Assembly: GCA_014584395.1 (NCBI GenBank)
Contig: JACTMY010000010.1
Span: 124,001 to 188,000, forward strand
DNA: 64,000 bases
Source: Planctomycetota bacterium
GTDB taxonomy: Bacteria; Planctomycetota; Planctomycetia; Gemmatales; HRBIN36
Reading direction: 5' to 3'
Made by a program: the position numbers and the translations under genes. Of the stretch, positions 26,775 through 35,734 are shown one piece after another. How positions within the stretch are numbered: position 1 is the first letter of the stretch; each line of letters begins with the position of its first letter. The notes beneath the pieces were generated by a model. That model was not told where the DNA came from and ran no database searches. It saw only the letters and a list, made by a program, of their open reading frames with translations.

Positions 26775-27902
26775 TCAAGCGGTCTTCGGAGCCATGGCCA
26801 TCGCGATCTCCTGCAAGACAGTGGCATCGCGCTCGCTTGCCAGCGCTCGCTCCAAGATGGCCGAGCATGTCGGCGTGGAAAATTTGCCCAATGCCCATGC
26901 TGCCGCTCCTCGAACCAGCGGTTCCGGGTCTTGGAGTGCTGTTTCCAATAGCGGCACCGCTCGGCGATCCCCGCGATTGCCCAGCACGATGCAGAGGTTG
27001 CGCAGCAGCCCTGCCCGTTTTGGCCGGAGCAGCGGCGTGGAGCGCAATCGAGTACGCAAAGCTTCCGGGGGCATGGTCAGCCAAGCTTCGAGGTCGGGAG
27101 TTTGCAGTTCGTCCAGCGGGGCCAAGTCGGGGTCTCTGCCATGGATCGATTTGTGATTCCATGGACAAACCTCCTGGCATACATCGCAGCCAAAGAGCCA
27201 ATCGCCCATGGGGGTGCGCAGTTCAGTTGGGATGGGTCCGCGCAATTCGATGGTGAGATAACTGATGCAGCGCCGCGCATCTAGCACGCCAGGTTCGGGG
27301 AACGCCTGGGTGGGGCATGCGTCCAGGCAAGCGGTGCAGCTTCCGCAATGTTCCGTGGCGAAAGGCGGGTCCGGTTCCAAACGCAGATCGACCAGCAAAG
27401 CAGCGAGGAAGAAGAAACTTCCCAGTTGGGGGTGGATCAGCATAGTGTTTTTGCCGAACCAACCCAGCCCGGCCCGATGGGCCAAATCCCTCTCCAAAAC
27501 GGGAGCTGTGTCAACAATGCCGCGTCCTTGACATGCGGGGACTTCCCTTTGCAGCCAAGCCAGCAACTGATCGAGTTTGCCCCATAAAACGTGATGATAA
27601 TCGACGCTTTGGGCATAGCGGGCGATGCGGCCGGTGGGTTTTGCGTCAACTTTCTGCTCCGCTGTAGTAGGGTGGTGATAGTTCATAGCAAGCATGAGGA
27701 TCGATTGCACGCCGGGCAGGATGCGCTGTAAATCGGCGCGTGCCTCGGCCCCCTTGTCCAAGTAGCGCATTTCACCCGCCATGCCCCTGGCCAACCAGGA
27801 TCGAAAATGATCCAAGCTGCTCGGTGGCTGAGCGTGGGTGATCCCCGCCAGGGCAAAGCCCAATTCCATCGCTTTGGCTTTCAGTCTTGCTTCGAGCGTC
27901 AT
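26775..27902 (-). CDS. queG: Epoxyqueuosine reductase
   Basis: A 375-residue QueG, the last step of queuosine biosynthesis on tRNA, using cobalamin and two 4Fe-4S clusters. Cluster motifs CGSCTACLDACPTQA and CDVCQEVCPWN are both present. N-terminal features match (YLDKGAEARADL, DTAPVLERDLAHRAGLGWFG, GKNTMLI). The C-terminus has HEAT-like repeats (RRAVPLLETALQDPEPLVRG), as in other QueG proteins, that contact tRNA. No other que gene is nearby. It is divergent from the TylF-like gene. Confidence 0.95.
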   Translation of the reverse strand: MTLEARLKAKAMELGFALAGITHAQPPSSLDHFRSWLARGMAGEMRYLDKGAEARADLQRILPGVQSILMLAMNYHHPTTAEQKVDAKPTGRIARYAQSVDYHHVLWGKLDQLLAWLQREVPACQGRGIVDTAPVLERDLAHRAGLGWFGKNTMLIHPQLGSFFFLAALLVDLRLEPDPPFATEHCGSCTACLDACPTQAFPEPGVLDARRCISYLTIELRGPIPTELRTPMGDWLFGCDVCQEVCPWNHKSIHGRDPDLAPLDELQTPDLEAWLTMPPEALRTRLRSTPLLRPKRAGLLRNLCIVLGNRGDRRAVPLLETALQDPEPLVRGAAAWALGKFSTPTCSAILERALASERDATVLQEIAMAMAPKTA

Positions 27903-27980
27903 GGAGCCATATCACACTGACCATGCTTGAGTCCGTCAGGGCATCCATCTACATCCTATGCATTCGCCGCGAGCGACACG

Positions 27981-28820
27981 ATGGCAGCCGATTTTTCTGA
28001 ACGCTACTTTGAATTGCTTAAGCGATGCCTGACCGGATCGCTGCACGGCGAGGCGTTTCGATCCATAAGCCCGGCGCGCGAAGGTTGGCGTGGCCAGTTA
28101 GCAGGATTGGCCGCACGGGGGATGCAAGGCTTGCTCCGGCCTTTTGGCTTGGAGGTCGTTCGCCGCGTGGCCTATGATGCCCAGCGTCGATCGGAGGGAC
28201 GGGATTGGCCCGCGCATGCTGAGACGATGATTGGACTTAAGCGTTTGAATCAATTGCAAAACTGCATTGAGGAGGTCATTAAGGAGAACATCCCCGGCGA
28301 TCTCATCGAATGCGGCGTCTGGCGCGGCGGTGCAGGCATTTTCATGCGGGCGATGCTGGAGCTTGATCCATCGCGGCAGCGCAAGGTCTGGCTGGCCGAT
28401 TCCTTTCAGGGTCTGCCGCCGCCCAATGCACGGCAATATCCCGCGGATAAGGGCGACGTGCATCATCGCTACACGCAACTTGCCGTTAGCCTGGATGAGG
28501 TGCAAGCCAACTTTGAACGCTACGGATGGCTGGATGACCGGGTGGCTTTTTTGCCAGGCTGGTTTCGCGACACGCTGCCCAATGCGCCGATGGAGCGGCT
28601 GGCCGTCTTGCGCGCCGATGGGGATATGTATGAATCCACGATGGATATTTTACGACACCTTTACCCGAAGCTGTCGATCAACGGCTTCTGCATCATCGAC
28701 GACTATGGAGCCATCCCAGCCTGCCGCCAGGCCACGGACGATTACCGCCGAGAACATGGAATTCAGGACCCCATCCATGCCATCGATTGGACAGGCGTCT
28801 ATTGGCGGCGCTCGACCTGA
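27981..28820 (+). CDS. TylF/MycF-like O-methyltransferase
   Basis: A 279-residue SAM-dependent methyltransferase of the TylF family. Motifs in order: GDLIECGVWRGGAGIFM (SAM site), VWLADSFQGLPPP, VAFLPGWFRDTLPNAP, VLRADGDMYESTMDIL, and CIIDDYGAIPACRQA with Asp residues that bind Mg. Named members methylate macrolide sugars, but many bacterial copies act on surface glycans. No glycosyltransferase or polyketide gene is nearby, so the substrate is open. I use the ATG at 27981; a TTG at 27927 would add a tail without support. The ribosome site is weak. Confidence 0.9.
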   Translation: MAADFSERYFELLKRCLTGSLHGEAFRSISPAREGWRGQLAGLAARGMQGLLRPFGLEVVRRVAYDAQRRSEGRDWPAHAETMIGLKRLNQLQNCIEEVIKENIPGDLIECGVWRGGAGIFMRAMLELDPSRQRKVWLADSFQGLPPPNARQYPADKGDVHHRYTQLAVSLDEVQANFERYGWLDDRVAFLPGWFRDTLPNAPMERLAVLRADGDMYESTMDILRHLYPKLSINGFCIIDDYGAIPACRQATDDYRREHGIQDPIHAIDWTGVYWRRST

Positions 28821-28984
28821 TGCCGACAGAGCCAGCTAACTTGAAGGCGTTCAAGGTGGTTTCGCTGCAGCGTTCTCTTTCATTGCTTGTCGTAAGCGTT
28901 ACAATTATGGGCACGGCGTTGATGGAGCGAGACGCTAGATCATGAACTCCGAGACTCATTGTCACTCACAAGGGAACGTACATC

Positions 28985-30199
28985 ATGGCGGTGGTCTTGA
29001 TCGGCACCTTGGACACCAAAGGTCAAGAGTTACAATTCGTTCGTGACCAAATCCGTGAAGAAGGCTTGGCCACTTGTGTCGTTGACGCAGGGGTGACACG
29101 GCCACCGGCATTCCCGCCGGATGTGCCGCGCGAGGACGTGTTTAAGGCCGCGGGTATCACGTTGGAAGCCGTGCAAAAAAAGGGGGACCGCGGCGATGCG
29201 ATCACCCTGGCGGCGCTGGGTGCGGCCAAGCTGATTCGTCAATGGCATGCCGAGGGGAAAGTCGATGGCGTGCTCAGCCTGGGCGGCTCCGCCGGCACCA
29301 CGATCGGCACCGCCGCGATGCGCGCCTTGCCCATCGGCGTCCCCAAGATCATGGTGAGCACTCTCGCAAGCGGCCAAGTCAAGCCCTACGTCGGCGTCCG
29401 CGACATCATGATGATTTATTCCGTCGTAGACATCAGCGGCATCAATCGGATCAGCAGGCCCATTCTTACCAATGCCGCTCAAGCCATGATCGGCATGGTC
29501 AAGTCCATGCAAGCGAGCAAGACCATGGGCGCTGCTCAAGACAAGCCGGTCATCACGGCCACGATGTTTGGCGTCACCACCCCCTGCGTGGAAAAAGCTC
29601 GTGAATTGATGGAAGCAAAAGGTTTTGAGATGCTCGTGTTTCACGCCACGGGGTCGGGCGGGCAAACCATGGAAGGTCTCATCCAGGATGGGCTGGTCCA
29701 AGGCGTCCTCGATTTCACCACGACCGAATTAGCGGATGAATTGGTCGGCGGCATCCTCTCGGCAGGTCCAGATCGGCTGACCGCGGCCAGCCTCCGGGGC
29801 ATTCCGCAAGTCATATCCGTCGGCGCCCTGGACATGGTCAACTTCGGAACGCCTGACTCCGTTCCATCGCAATTCAAAGAGCGCCGGTTTTACCAACATA
29901 ATCCCACGGTCACGCTGATGCGCACCACGCCCGAAGAGAATGATCAACTGGGCAAAGAAATCGCTCACAAGGCCAGCGCCTCGAAAGGACCGGTGGCCAT
30001 TCTTCTTCCCCTCAAGGGAGTGTCAGCCATTGACGCGGAAGGAAAACCCTTTTGGTGGCCAGAAGCAGACCAGGCTCTGTTCGACAGCATCCGATTGTGG
30101 AAAGCACCTCATGTGCGGCTCATTGAAATGGAGGTTCACATCAACGACCCCGCCTTTGCCGCCGAGGCCGTGCGGACGCTTTTAGATTTCATGAAATGA
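28985..30199 (+). CDS. Tm-1-like ATP-binding protein (UPF0261)
   Basis: A 404-residue protein of the UPF0261/Tm-1 family. It opens with VLIGTLDTKGQELQFVRDQI and contains LSLGGSAGTTIGTAAMRALP, KIMVSTLASGQ, and in the C-terminal half FHATGSGGQTMEGL and LPLKGVSAID. The plant Tm-1 relative binds ATP and inhibits a viral replicase, while bacterial members are of uncertain enzymatic role and some sit beside TIM-barrel partners. No such partner is adjacent here. An AGGGA site lies upstream of the ATG. Confidence 0.9.
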   Translation: MAVVLIGTLDTKGQELQFVRDQIREEGLATCVVDAGVTRPPAFPPDVPREDVFKAAGITLEAVQKKGDRGDAITLAALGAAKLIRQWHAEGKVDGVLSLGGSAGTTIGTAAMRALPIGVPKIMVSTLASGQVKPYVGVRDIMMIYSVVDISGINRISRPILTNAAQAMIGMVKSMQASKTMGAAQDKPVITATMFGVTTPCVEKARELMEAKGFEMLVFHATGSGGQTMEGLIQDGLVQGVLDFTTTELADELVGGILSAGPDRLTAASLRGIPQVISVGALDMVNFGTPDSVPSQFKERRFYQHNPTVTLMRTTPEENDQLGKEIAHKASASKGPVAILLPLKGVSAIDAEGKPFWWPEADQALFDSIRLWKAPHVRLIEMEVHINDPAFAAEAVRTLLDFMK

Positions 30200-30433
30200 A
30201 CGAACGCCAAACCAGGCCATAAAATCGGTAAACCTTGATGTTTCGCTGAATTCCGTGCCTTACGCTTTCCTAGAAAAACCCCGGAACCTGCTTCCTTCGC
30301 TCCAATTTCTAAGGTTCCCCCCATTGCTTAGCCGATGGGGTATGTGGGGAGAACTTGGTTTACAAGTCAACTTAGGGTTTTCAGGCAGGCCGGAAAAAAT
30401 CGGTCGCCATCCAGGTGCGCCAGGAGGGGGCAC

Positions 30434-31615
30434 ATGTATATTTGGAAAACTTGGCCTTGTGCCGTGCTCATCACTGCAACCCTGACGGGTTATGTCTCGG
30501 GTCAGATTCCTGGAACGACGCCAGGACCTGTCGGGACTGTTCCCGTAGCCCCTGTGGCAGCCACACCCGCCACGGGTGGAATGACGTTATGGCAATTTCT
30601 CGGCTGTACGATGGAAAACAAGGCACGGTGCAAGGAATATCTGTGCCGTACGCCCATCGGTCAGCTCCTCAATAACATGTTGACCGGGCCCGTGGGTGCT
30701 TTTTCGGGCGGCATGATTCCACCCCTGTGCCCCACGGTTCCCACGGACAAGCAATTGCAGGACTTGGCGAATGACCCCGCCAAGGCCGGCGGCGCCGAGG
30801 ACGTAGCTGCCAAGATCAAGGCCGACGAAGCCCAGGTCAAAGCCAAGGTGGCCGCCATCAAGTACCTCGCCACCGTGGACTGTGAACGTTATCCTGAAGC
30901 CCGCGACGCCTTGCTGGCTTCTTTGCGGAAGGATCCCAGCGAATGTGTCCGCTTGGCCGCGGCCGTCGCTTTGGGAACCGGCTGCTGCTGCAATCGCGAA
31001 GTCATCGATAAGCTGAGGATTTGCGCGTCGGGCAGCGACGAAGATGGCCAACCGGTTGAAAAATGCGAACGCGTCAGGGAAGCTGCCGCCTTCGCGCTGG
31101 AGCGCTGCGTCGCTTGCTATCGGGAACCGGTCAAAAAGGGAGAAACGCCTCGCGAAGGTCCGCGCACCGGAGAAGGCCCCAACGGCGTCACGCAGCCCGT
31201 GGACCCCGCCTTGTACGAGAAAAATCTGGCCAACAAATCCATGGATGAAGTGGTCAAACAGGCCAAATCCGCCCTGTCGAGCAGTTCGACGGCGACAGGC
31301 TATGTCTCCATGTCGCCAACGAAAACGGCTCGCCCCGAAAAGAGCTTGCTCGGGATCCTGCGCGGCTCCGTGAACAAGGGGCAATCGGAATCTGTTCTCA
31401 GCACACCATCCGATCATGGCACCTCGGCGATCATCGTGTTCGAGGATGGCACCCGACTCACGCCGATTCCAGCCAACGGCGCTCCCGTGCAACAAACCAT
31501 GGTGACCGTGCAGCAGCCAGGCAGCCACGGCGTGATTTACGCCCCGGTGCAGCCCGAACGATCCCATGTCCAGAAGAAGCTCTTCCAGTTCCTGAATGGA
31601 CCCGAAAAGAAGTAA
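30434..31615 (+). CDS. Secreted Cys-rich HEAT-repeat protein
   Basis: A 393-residue protein with a signal peptide (WKTWPCAVLITATLTGYVSG). Its centre has two to three HEAT-like helical repeats (VAAIKYLATVDCERYPEARD, LRKDPSECVRLAAAVALG, ERVREAAAFALERC) with an unusual density of Cys, including CCC at residues 180-182. The N-terminal domain also has paired Cys (GCTMENKARCKEYLC). The C-terminus is low complexity and ends in a basic FLNGPEKK. It is probably a periplasmic interaction protein; no enzymatic motif is seen. A very strong CAGGAGGGGG site sets the start. A terminator follows. Confidence 0.83.
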   Translation: MYIWKTWPCAVLITATLTGYVSGQIPGTTPGPVGTVPVAPVAATPATGGMTLWQFLGCTMENKARCKEYLCRTPIGQLLNNMLTGPVGAFSGGMIPPLCPTVPTDKQLQDLANDPAKAGGAEDVAAKIKADEAQVKAKVAAIKYLATVDCERYPEARDALLASLRKDPSECVRLAAAVALGTGCCCNREVIDKLRICASGSDEDGQPVEKCERVREAAAFALERCVACYREPVKKGETPREGPRTGEGPNGVTQPVDPALYEKNLANKSMDEVVKQAKSALSSSSTATGYVSMSPTKTARPEKSLLGILRGSVNKGQSESVLSTPSDHGTSAIIVFEDGTRLTPIPANGAPVQQTMVTVQQPGSHGVIYAPVQPERSHVQKKLFQFLNGPEKK

Positions 31616-31650
31616 CCTCAATCGAACCTGAACCCAAACCAGGCTCTACG

Positions 31651-31690
31651 GCCCAACCGGATGGAAGATTCCTCCGGTTGGGCTTGTTTT
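31651..31690 (+). terminator. Rho-independent terminator after the HEAT gene
   Basis: A 10-bp stem GCCCAACCGG/CCGGTTGGGC with a 13-base loop that can itself pair (GGAA/TTCC), followed by TTGTTTT. Confidence 0.85.
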
Positions 31691-31798
31691 GACGGCTGAG
31701 TTTGGCTCTTTTTCCTTCATAACACGACATACCCGTGTCATAATAGCAAAGCGATCGAGTCTGCATCGATTGCAACAAAGGGACTTTGGGTCCCACCC

Positions 31799-32875
31799 AT
31801 GGAGACAGCAACGCCCATGAGCACGCCCGCCATCCTTGCCTTTGATACCTTGCTGGCCCCCATCCCCGGGGATTCCCCCGCTGGCGCGCCATTGCCTTTC
31901 GCCATCAAGGAAAAACTTGAGGAAGCTCGAAAAGAGATCAATCCGGATGATTTTGCTCCGGATGATCCGATGCGGCCGGACAATCCCAAATTCGCCGATT
32001 GGAACAAGATCATTCTCCTGGCCAGCGAAGCCCTGGAAAACACCTCGAAGGATCTATTGGTGGCTGCCCGATTAACGGAAGCCTTGACCAAACAGCATGG
32101 CTTTGCGGGTTTGCGCGACGGTTTGCAATTCATGCGCCGACTTTTAGAAGAAGCCTGGGATCGCATCATTCCCGTCATTGAAACCGATGAGGATCTCGAG
32201 TTGAGAGCGGGACCTTTCAATTGGCTCGATGATCCGGACCGAGGCGCCAGATTCCCCAACACGATCCGCAACGTGCCTTTGCTTTGGTTGGGTGAAACTG
32301 GATACGGTTGGAATGATTGGAAAAAATCATCCGATCCGAATTATGAAAAAGCCGGCGAGCTGAAGGAAAACTTTGAGAAAGCATTGAGCGTTGCTCCTCC
32401 AGAACGTTGCCGAACGATCCACGCCGACCTCACGGAAGCGATTCAGGAACTGTCCCTGCTATTCGACGTGTTGGGACAAAAGCTGGGACAGTACGCTCCT
32501 GGCCTGACCAGTTTAAGGCAAGCCTTGACTGAAGTGAAAAACCTCATGGATTTCATCGTTCAGCGCAAGGGCGTTGAAGAAGGAGTCGGCAAAGACGAGG
32601 GAGCCGCCGCCGAAGGGAGTGGCGAGGGGGAAACCGGCAGCAGCGGCGGCGGACGAGCACCTAATTCAAGAACCGAAATCTACCGGCAATTAGGCCGGCT
32701 GGCCACCGCCCTGAGGGCCATCGAACCGCATAGTCCGATCCCCTATTTGCTGGAACGCGCCGTCGCCCTGGGCGAACTCCCCTTCCCGAAACTGATCGCC
32801 GCCTTGATTCGAGACGTCAACACGGTCTCGGAACTTTACCGCGAGTTTGGCATCCCAGAGGAACAGCCACAATAA
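31799..32875 (+). CDS. tssA: Type VI secretion protein TssA (ImpA N-terminal domain)
   Basis: A 358-residue protein. The N-terminal ~150 residues are an ImpA_N domain (LLAPIPGDSPAGAPL, DWNKIILLASEAL, TSKDLLVAARLTEAL, FMRRLLEEAWDRI). A Gly/Ser/Glu-rich linker near 255-285 separates it from a C-terminal RTEIYRQLGRLATALRAIEP block. TssA caps or primes the baseplate and tail in the cytoplasm. It is separated from vgrG/PAAR by 30 kb and has no other tss neighbour here. Starts at 31799 and 31817 are both possible, and neither ribosome site is decisive. Confidence 0.9.
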   Translation: METATPMSTPAILAFDTLLAPIPGDSPAGAPLPFAIKEKLEEARKEINPDDFAPDDPMRPDNPKFADWNKIILLASEALENTSKDLLVAARLTEALTKQHGFAGLRDGLQFMRRLLEEAWDRIIPVIETDEDLELRAGPFNWLDDPDRGARFPNTIRNVPLLWLGETGYGWNDWKKSSDPNYEKAGELKENFEKALSVAPPERCRTIHADLTEAIQELSLLFDVLGQKLGQYAPGLTSLRQALTEVKNLMDFIVQRKGVEEGVGKDEGAAAEGSGEGETGSSGGGRAPNSRTEIYRQLGRLATALRAIEPHSPIPYLLERAVALGELPFPKLIAALIRDVNTVSELYREFGIPEEQPQ

Positions 32876-33198
32876 ACCGCCATGCGTCTCGTTCTCGGCC
32901 ATCATGCCGCATCACATTTTTGATGGATGATGGTTCGACCAACGAGTTTGCCGGTGCGGCCGTGGTTGAATGTTCAAAGCCTTGCAGCATCACTATTCGA
33001 TCAGTATTAAAACGTGACCAAACCTTAAATATGGATTCGTCCATTTTTTACTGAATGATGCCGGCTAAACGTAATTTGCTTTCCCAATCTCGACGACCAT
33101 TCGGTATACTTTGCTTATGACGCGAGTGAACCCTTGCCGCGCCTTGGTTGAAATGCTGTCAGGCCGAGGGTTCGTGTATCCACTTCAAGGTCGACGCC
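32876..33198. other. 323-base spacer, nothing recognised
   Basis: No gene, tRNA or terminator was recognised. An isolated TATACT lies near 33105 without a matching -35. The final ~60 bases are GC-rich leader before the CpaE-like gene. Confidence 0.5.
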
Positions 33199-34461
33199 AT
33201 GTATCCCTTTAAAGTGATTCTCGTCGGCTGTAGTGAACCGCTGGTCAATATTTTAAAACCCGAATTAGCGGCTCAAGATGCCGTGGTGGAAGTGGGTTTT
33301 GCCAATGTGGAAGCCGCGATCGAAGGATTAAAGGTCAGAAAACTCTCTGCCTCTCCAGCGACAGGCCTTTCGAACGACCCTGCAGCGACTTCTCCTCCTA
33401 CTGCATCAGGAAATGCGGACCCTTCCAAGGAAGAGCAATATCTCTTCATTGTGTTCTTGAGTCTTCCCCCTGACCTGGCTCAGTTGCGACGCCTCAGCGG
33501 CGCGTTCGTGGGCCACCCCATGATTGCTATTTTTGCCAATGACAATCAGCCGATGCTGCCCATCTCCGCTATGCGGGCAGGCGCTTCGCAAGTCGTGCTC
33601 ACCCCCATTCAGCAGGAAGATTTCCGCTCCGCGCTGAACTGCATTGCGCTGCAAAATGGGTATGGCAAAACGGGGGGGAAGATCATTGCCATCGCCGGGG
33701 TCACGGGGGGTTGCGGGGCGACCACCATCGCCATTAATTTAGCACATGAATTCGGGCACCTGCGCCGCAAGCGAACGAACCTGACCGAATTGTCCTTCCA
33801 AGTCGGCAAGCTGCCCGTTTACCTGGATGTCGAACCCAAAGTCACGGTCCATGACCTGCTCCGCGACATCAAGAAGCTGGATGTGTATCAGGTGCAAGCG
33901 GCGCTGACGCCGCTCAATCCTTATTTTTCCGTCCTGACGGGTCCCTACGAAGTCGTCAGCCCCTTGAGCGTTTCGATGACGGACGTGTTCATGCTGACGG
34001 ACTATCTCAAGCAGCTCGCTGAGATCGTCGTCCTCGACGTGCCTTGCACCTATGATCATCTTTACTTCGAAACACTCGCGGCCGCAGACCAAATCGTCCT
34101 GGTGGCGGAACAAAAAGTGCCGTCGATCAGGTCCTTGCAGATGATCTATGGCAACCTGGCCAACAAGCGGCCCCACTTGCTGCTCAATCGATATGATCCA
34201 CACATTAAAGGATTCGGCGCGCATCGACTCAAGGAATTGCTGCAATTTCCCGACTTGCTCACGATCGCCAACGACTATGAGTCGGTGAGCAATGCCATCA
34301 ACCATGGTCGGCCGTTGCGCGTCGAATCGCCCAGGTCGCGGGTGTTGTCGGATATCGACCAATTAGCTTCCACCTTGTTCCCGCAGAATTCAGAGTATGG
34401 CGCCCCCCTGGGGCCTGGAATGATCAACGGCTTAATGCGCGCCCTTGGCTGGCGTGCTTAA
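33199..34461 (+). CDS. CpaE/TadZ-like ATPase with receiver-like N-terminal domain
   Basis: A 420-residue protein. The first ~150 residues look like a degenerate response-regulator receiver domain (FKVILVGCSEPLVNIL, MIAIFANDNQPMLPISAMRA, GASQVVLTPI). Next comes a MinD/ParA-type ATPase with the P-loop GVTGGCGATTIAINLA, EIVVLDVPCTYDHLYFET as the Walker B region, and NRYDP late in the domain. CpaE/TadZ localises Tad/Flp pilus assembly at the cell pole. No other tad gene is adjacent, so its partner may be the response regulator 36 bases downstream. Start 33199 follows AAGG at 9 bases. Confidence 0.85.
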   Translation: MYPFKVILVGCSEPLVNILKPELAAQDAVVEVGFANVEAAIEGLKVRKLSASPATGLSNDPAATSPPTASGNADPSKEEQYLFIVFLSLPPDLAQLRRLSGAFVGHPMIAIFANDNQPMLPISAMRAGASQVVLTPIQQEDFRSALNCIALQNGYGKTGGKIIAIAGVTGGCGATTIAINLAHEFGHLRRKRTNLTELSFQVGKLPVYLDVEPKVTVHDLLRDIKKLDVYQVQAALTPLNPYFSVLTGPYEVVSPLSVSMTDVFMLTDYLKQLAEIVVLDVPCTYDHLYFETLAAADQIVLVAEQKVPSIRSLQMIYGNLANKRPHLLLNRYDPHIKGFGAHRLKELLQFPDLLTIANDYESVSNAINHGRPLRVESPRSRVLSDIDQLASTLFPQNSEYGAPLGPGMINGLMRALGWRA

Positions 34462-34497
34462 GTGATTTGTTTCACGCATGAACGGAAGAGAACGCTT

Positions 34498-35199
34498 ATG
34501 GCCCCTACACCCGTTAAATTGCTGCACGTGGAAGATAACTTGGCCCATCGCAGACTGATCAGTCATTACCTGTCCAACATCAAGGAAATGAACTTCGACG
34601 TCTACCATGCGGACAACGAGGAATCGGCCATCGAGTCCTTTCAAAACAACGGCATCCAATTCGTGCTGCTGGATTATCATCTGACTCAAGGTGATGGCTT
34701 GAATTGCCTGCGGCGGCTGCGCCAGATCGACCCTTTGGTTCCCATCGTGGCCCTCTCCGGCGTGGCGACCTCGGAAATTGCCTCGGAACTGCTTGAAGTC
34801 GGCGCGGACGATTATCTCAGCAAGAAGGAACTGACTCGGGATGGCCTGGCCAAATCGATTCGCTCCGTGTTGTCGCGGGTGGCCCTGGTCAAGGAAGCGG
34901 GCGGCGTCGAGTGGTCCGATCCGCAATATGGCATGGAGGAATGGCTGCGCCGGCTGTGTGATAGTTTTCTTGCCCGCATGGATCGACCTATGATCCAAAT
35001 CTTGGATGATTTCGAAGACGTGGCCAAACAATCGAAAGTCACCGTTTGGCGGTTGCAGCAAGCCTATACCAAAATATGCGCCGAAATGAACACCCTGCGC
35101 CACGAAGGCCAACCACCCGCTGAAAAATGTCTGCGACCTCTCTTGCTTGAAATCCTCTTGCGCGTTTTTGGTCAACTACCTCTTCATCCAGACTCATGA
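34498..35199 (+). CDS. Response regulator with helical output domain
   Basis: A 233-residue protein. The receiver domain (1-~125) has acidic residues Glu12-Asp13, the phosphoacceptor Asp59 (VLLDYHL), Ser87 (ALSGVA) and the Lys pair KK at 109-110. The C-terminal ~100 residues are helical with no HTH that I recognise (DFEDVAKQSKVTVWRLQQAY), so the output is probably protein-protein. No histidine kinase lies nearby. It is likely cotranscribed with the CpaE-like gene. Start 34498 follows GGAAGAG; the GTG at 34462 is less likely. Confidence 0.88.
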   Translation: MAPTPVKLLHVEDNLAHRRLISHYLSNIKEMNFDVYHADNEESAIESFQNNGIQFVLLDYHLTQGDGLNCLRRLRQIDPLVPIVALSGVATSEIASELLEVGADDYLSKKELTRDGLAKSIRSVLSRVALVKEAGGVEWSDPQYGMEEWLRRLCDSFLARMDRPMIQILDDFEDVAKQSKVTVWRLQQAYTKICAEMNTLRHEGQPPAEKCLRPLLLEILLRVFGQLPLHPDS

Positions 35200-35361
35200 T
35201 CAGCGGTTCTCCTCGGAATGCGGGCTGCTGATTTATTTCAAAACTTCGAGCAGGATTGCTTGTGTCCGTGAAATAGACCTTTATAATGCAGGCTCTGGAA
35301 TGGATCGTGACAGCCGAGGGGGTTCGTCACGAGAAGTTCATGTTCGCAAGGAGGTACCTGC

Positions 35362-35616
35362 ATGTCCATGCCGCGATCCAGCCCCAATGTAACTCCATCG
35401 ACGAACCAAAGCCCTGGCACGGCACCGTCCAGCCGATCCGCGGCGACTGACCAGTTGAAAAAACCAAGTTTCGAGCAAATCCAGATGCGTGCTTATGCGC
35501 TATGGCTTAAAAAAGGCCAGCCCAATGGCTCGGCAAGCCAGGATTGGCTTGAAGCTGAACAGGAACTAATACGCGAGTTGAACGGCACCGCCAAGCCAGG
35601 GACCAAGGGGCGTTGA
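35362..35616 (+). CDS. DUF2934 small protein, 84 aa
   Basis: A disordered Ser/Pro-rich N-terminus (1-35) precedes a ~40-residue DUF2934 motif: IQMRAYALWLKKGQPNGSAS, then DWLEAEQELIREL. The function of the domain is unknown; it is common as a stand-alone small protein. A perfect AAGGAGG ribosome site lies just upstream of the ATG. A clear terminator follows, so it is a single-gene unit. Confidence 0.88.
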   Translation: MSMPRSSPNVTPSTNQSPGTAPSSRSAATDQLKKPSFEQIQMRAYALWLKKGQPNGSASQDWLEAEQELIRELNGTAKPGTKGR

Positions 35617-35647
35617 CTGCCGTCCCATCATCGACTTGAACCCATAG

Positions 35648-35682
35648 AAGGCGGAACTGTAACCAATAGTTCCGCCTTTTTC
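35648..35682 (+). terminator. Rho-independent terminator after the DUF2934 gene
   Basis: An 11-bp stem AAGGCGGAACT/AGTTCCGCCTT with a 9-base loop, followed by TTTTC. Confidence 0.9.
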
Positions 35683-35734
35683 GATTGGCAAAGGCTGTAG
35701 CTGTAAACGCGGTTGAGGGAGTCATCTCCCACGG

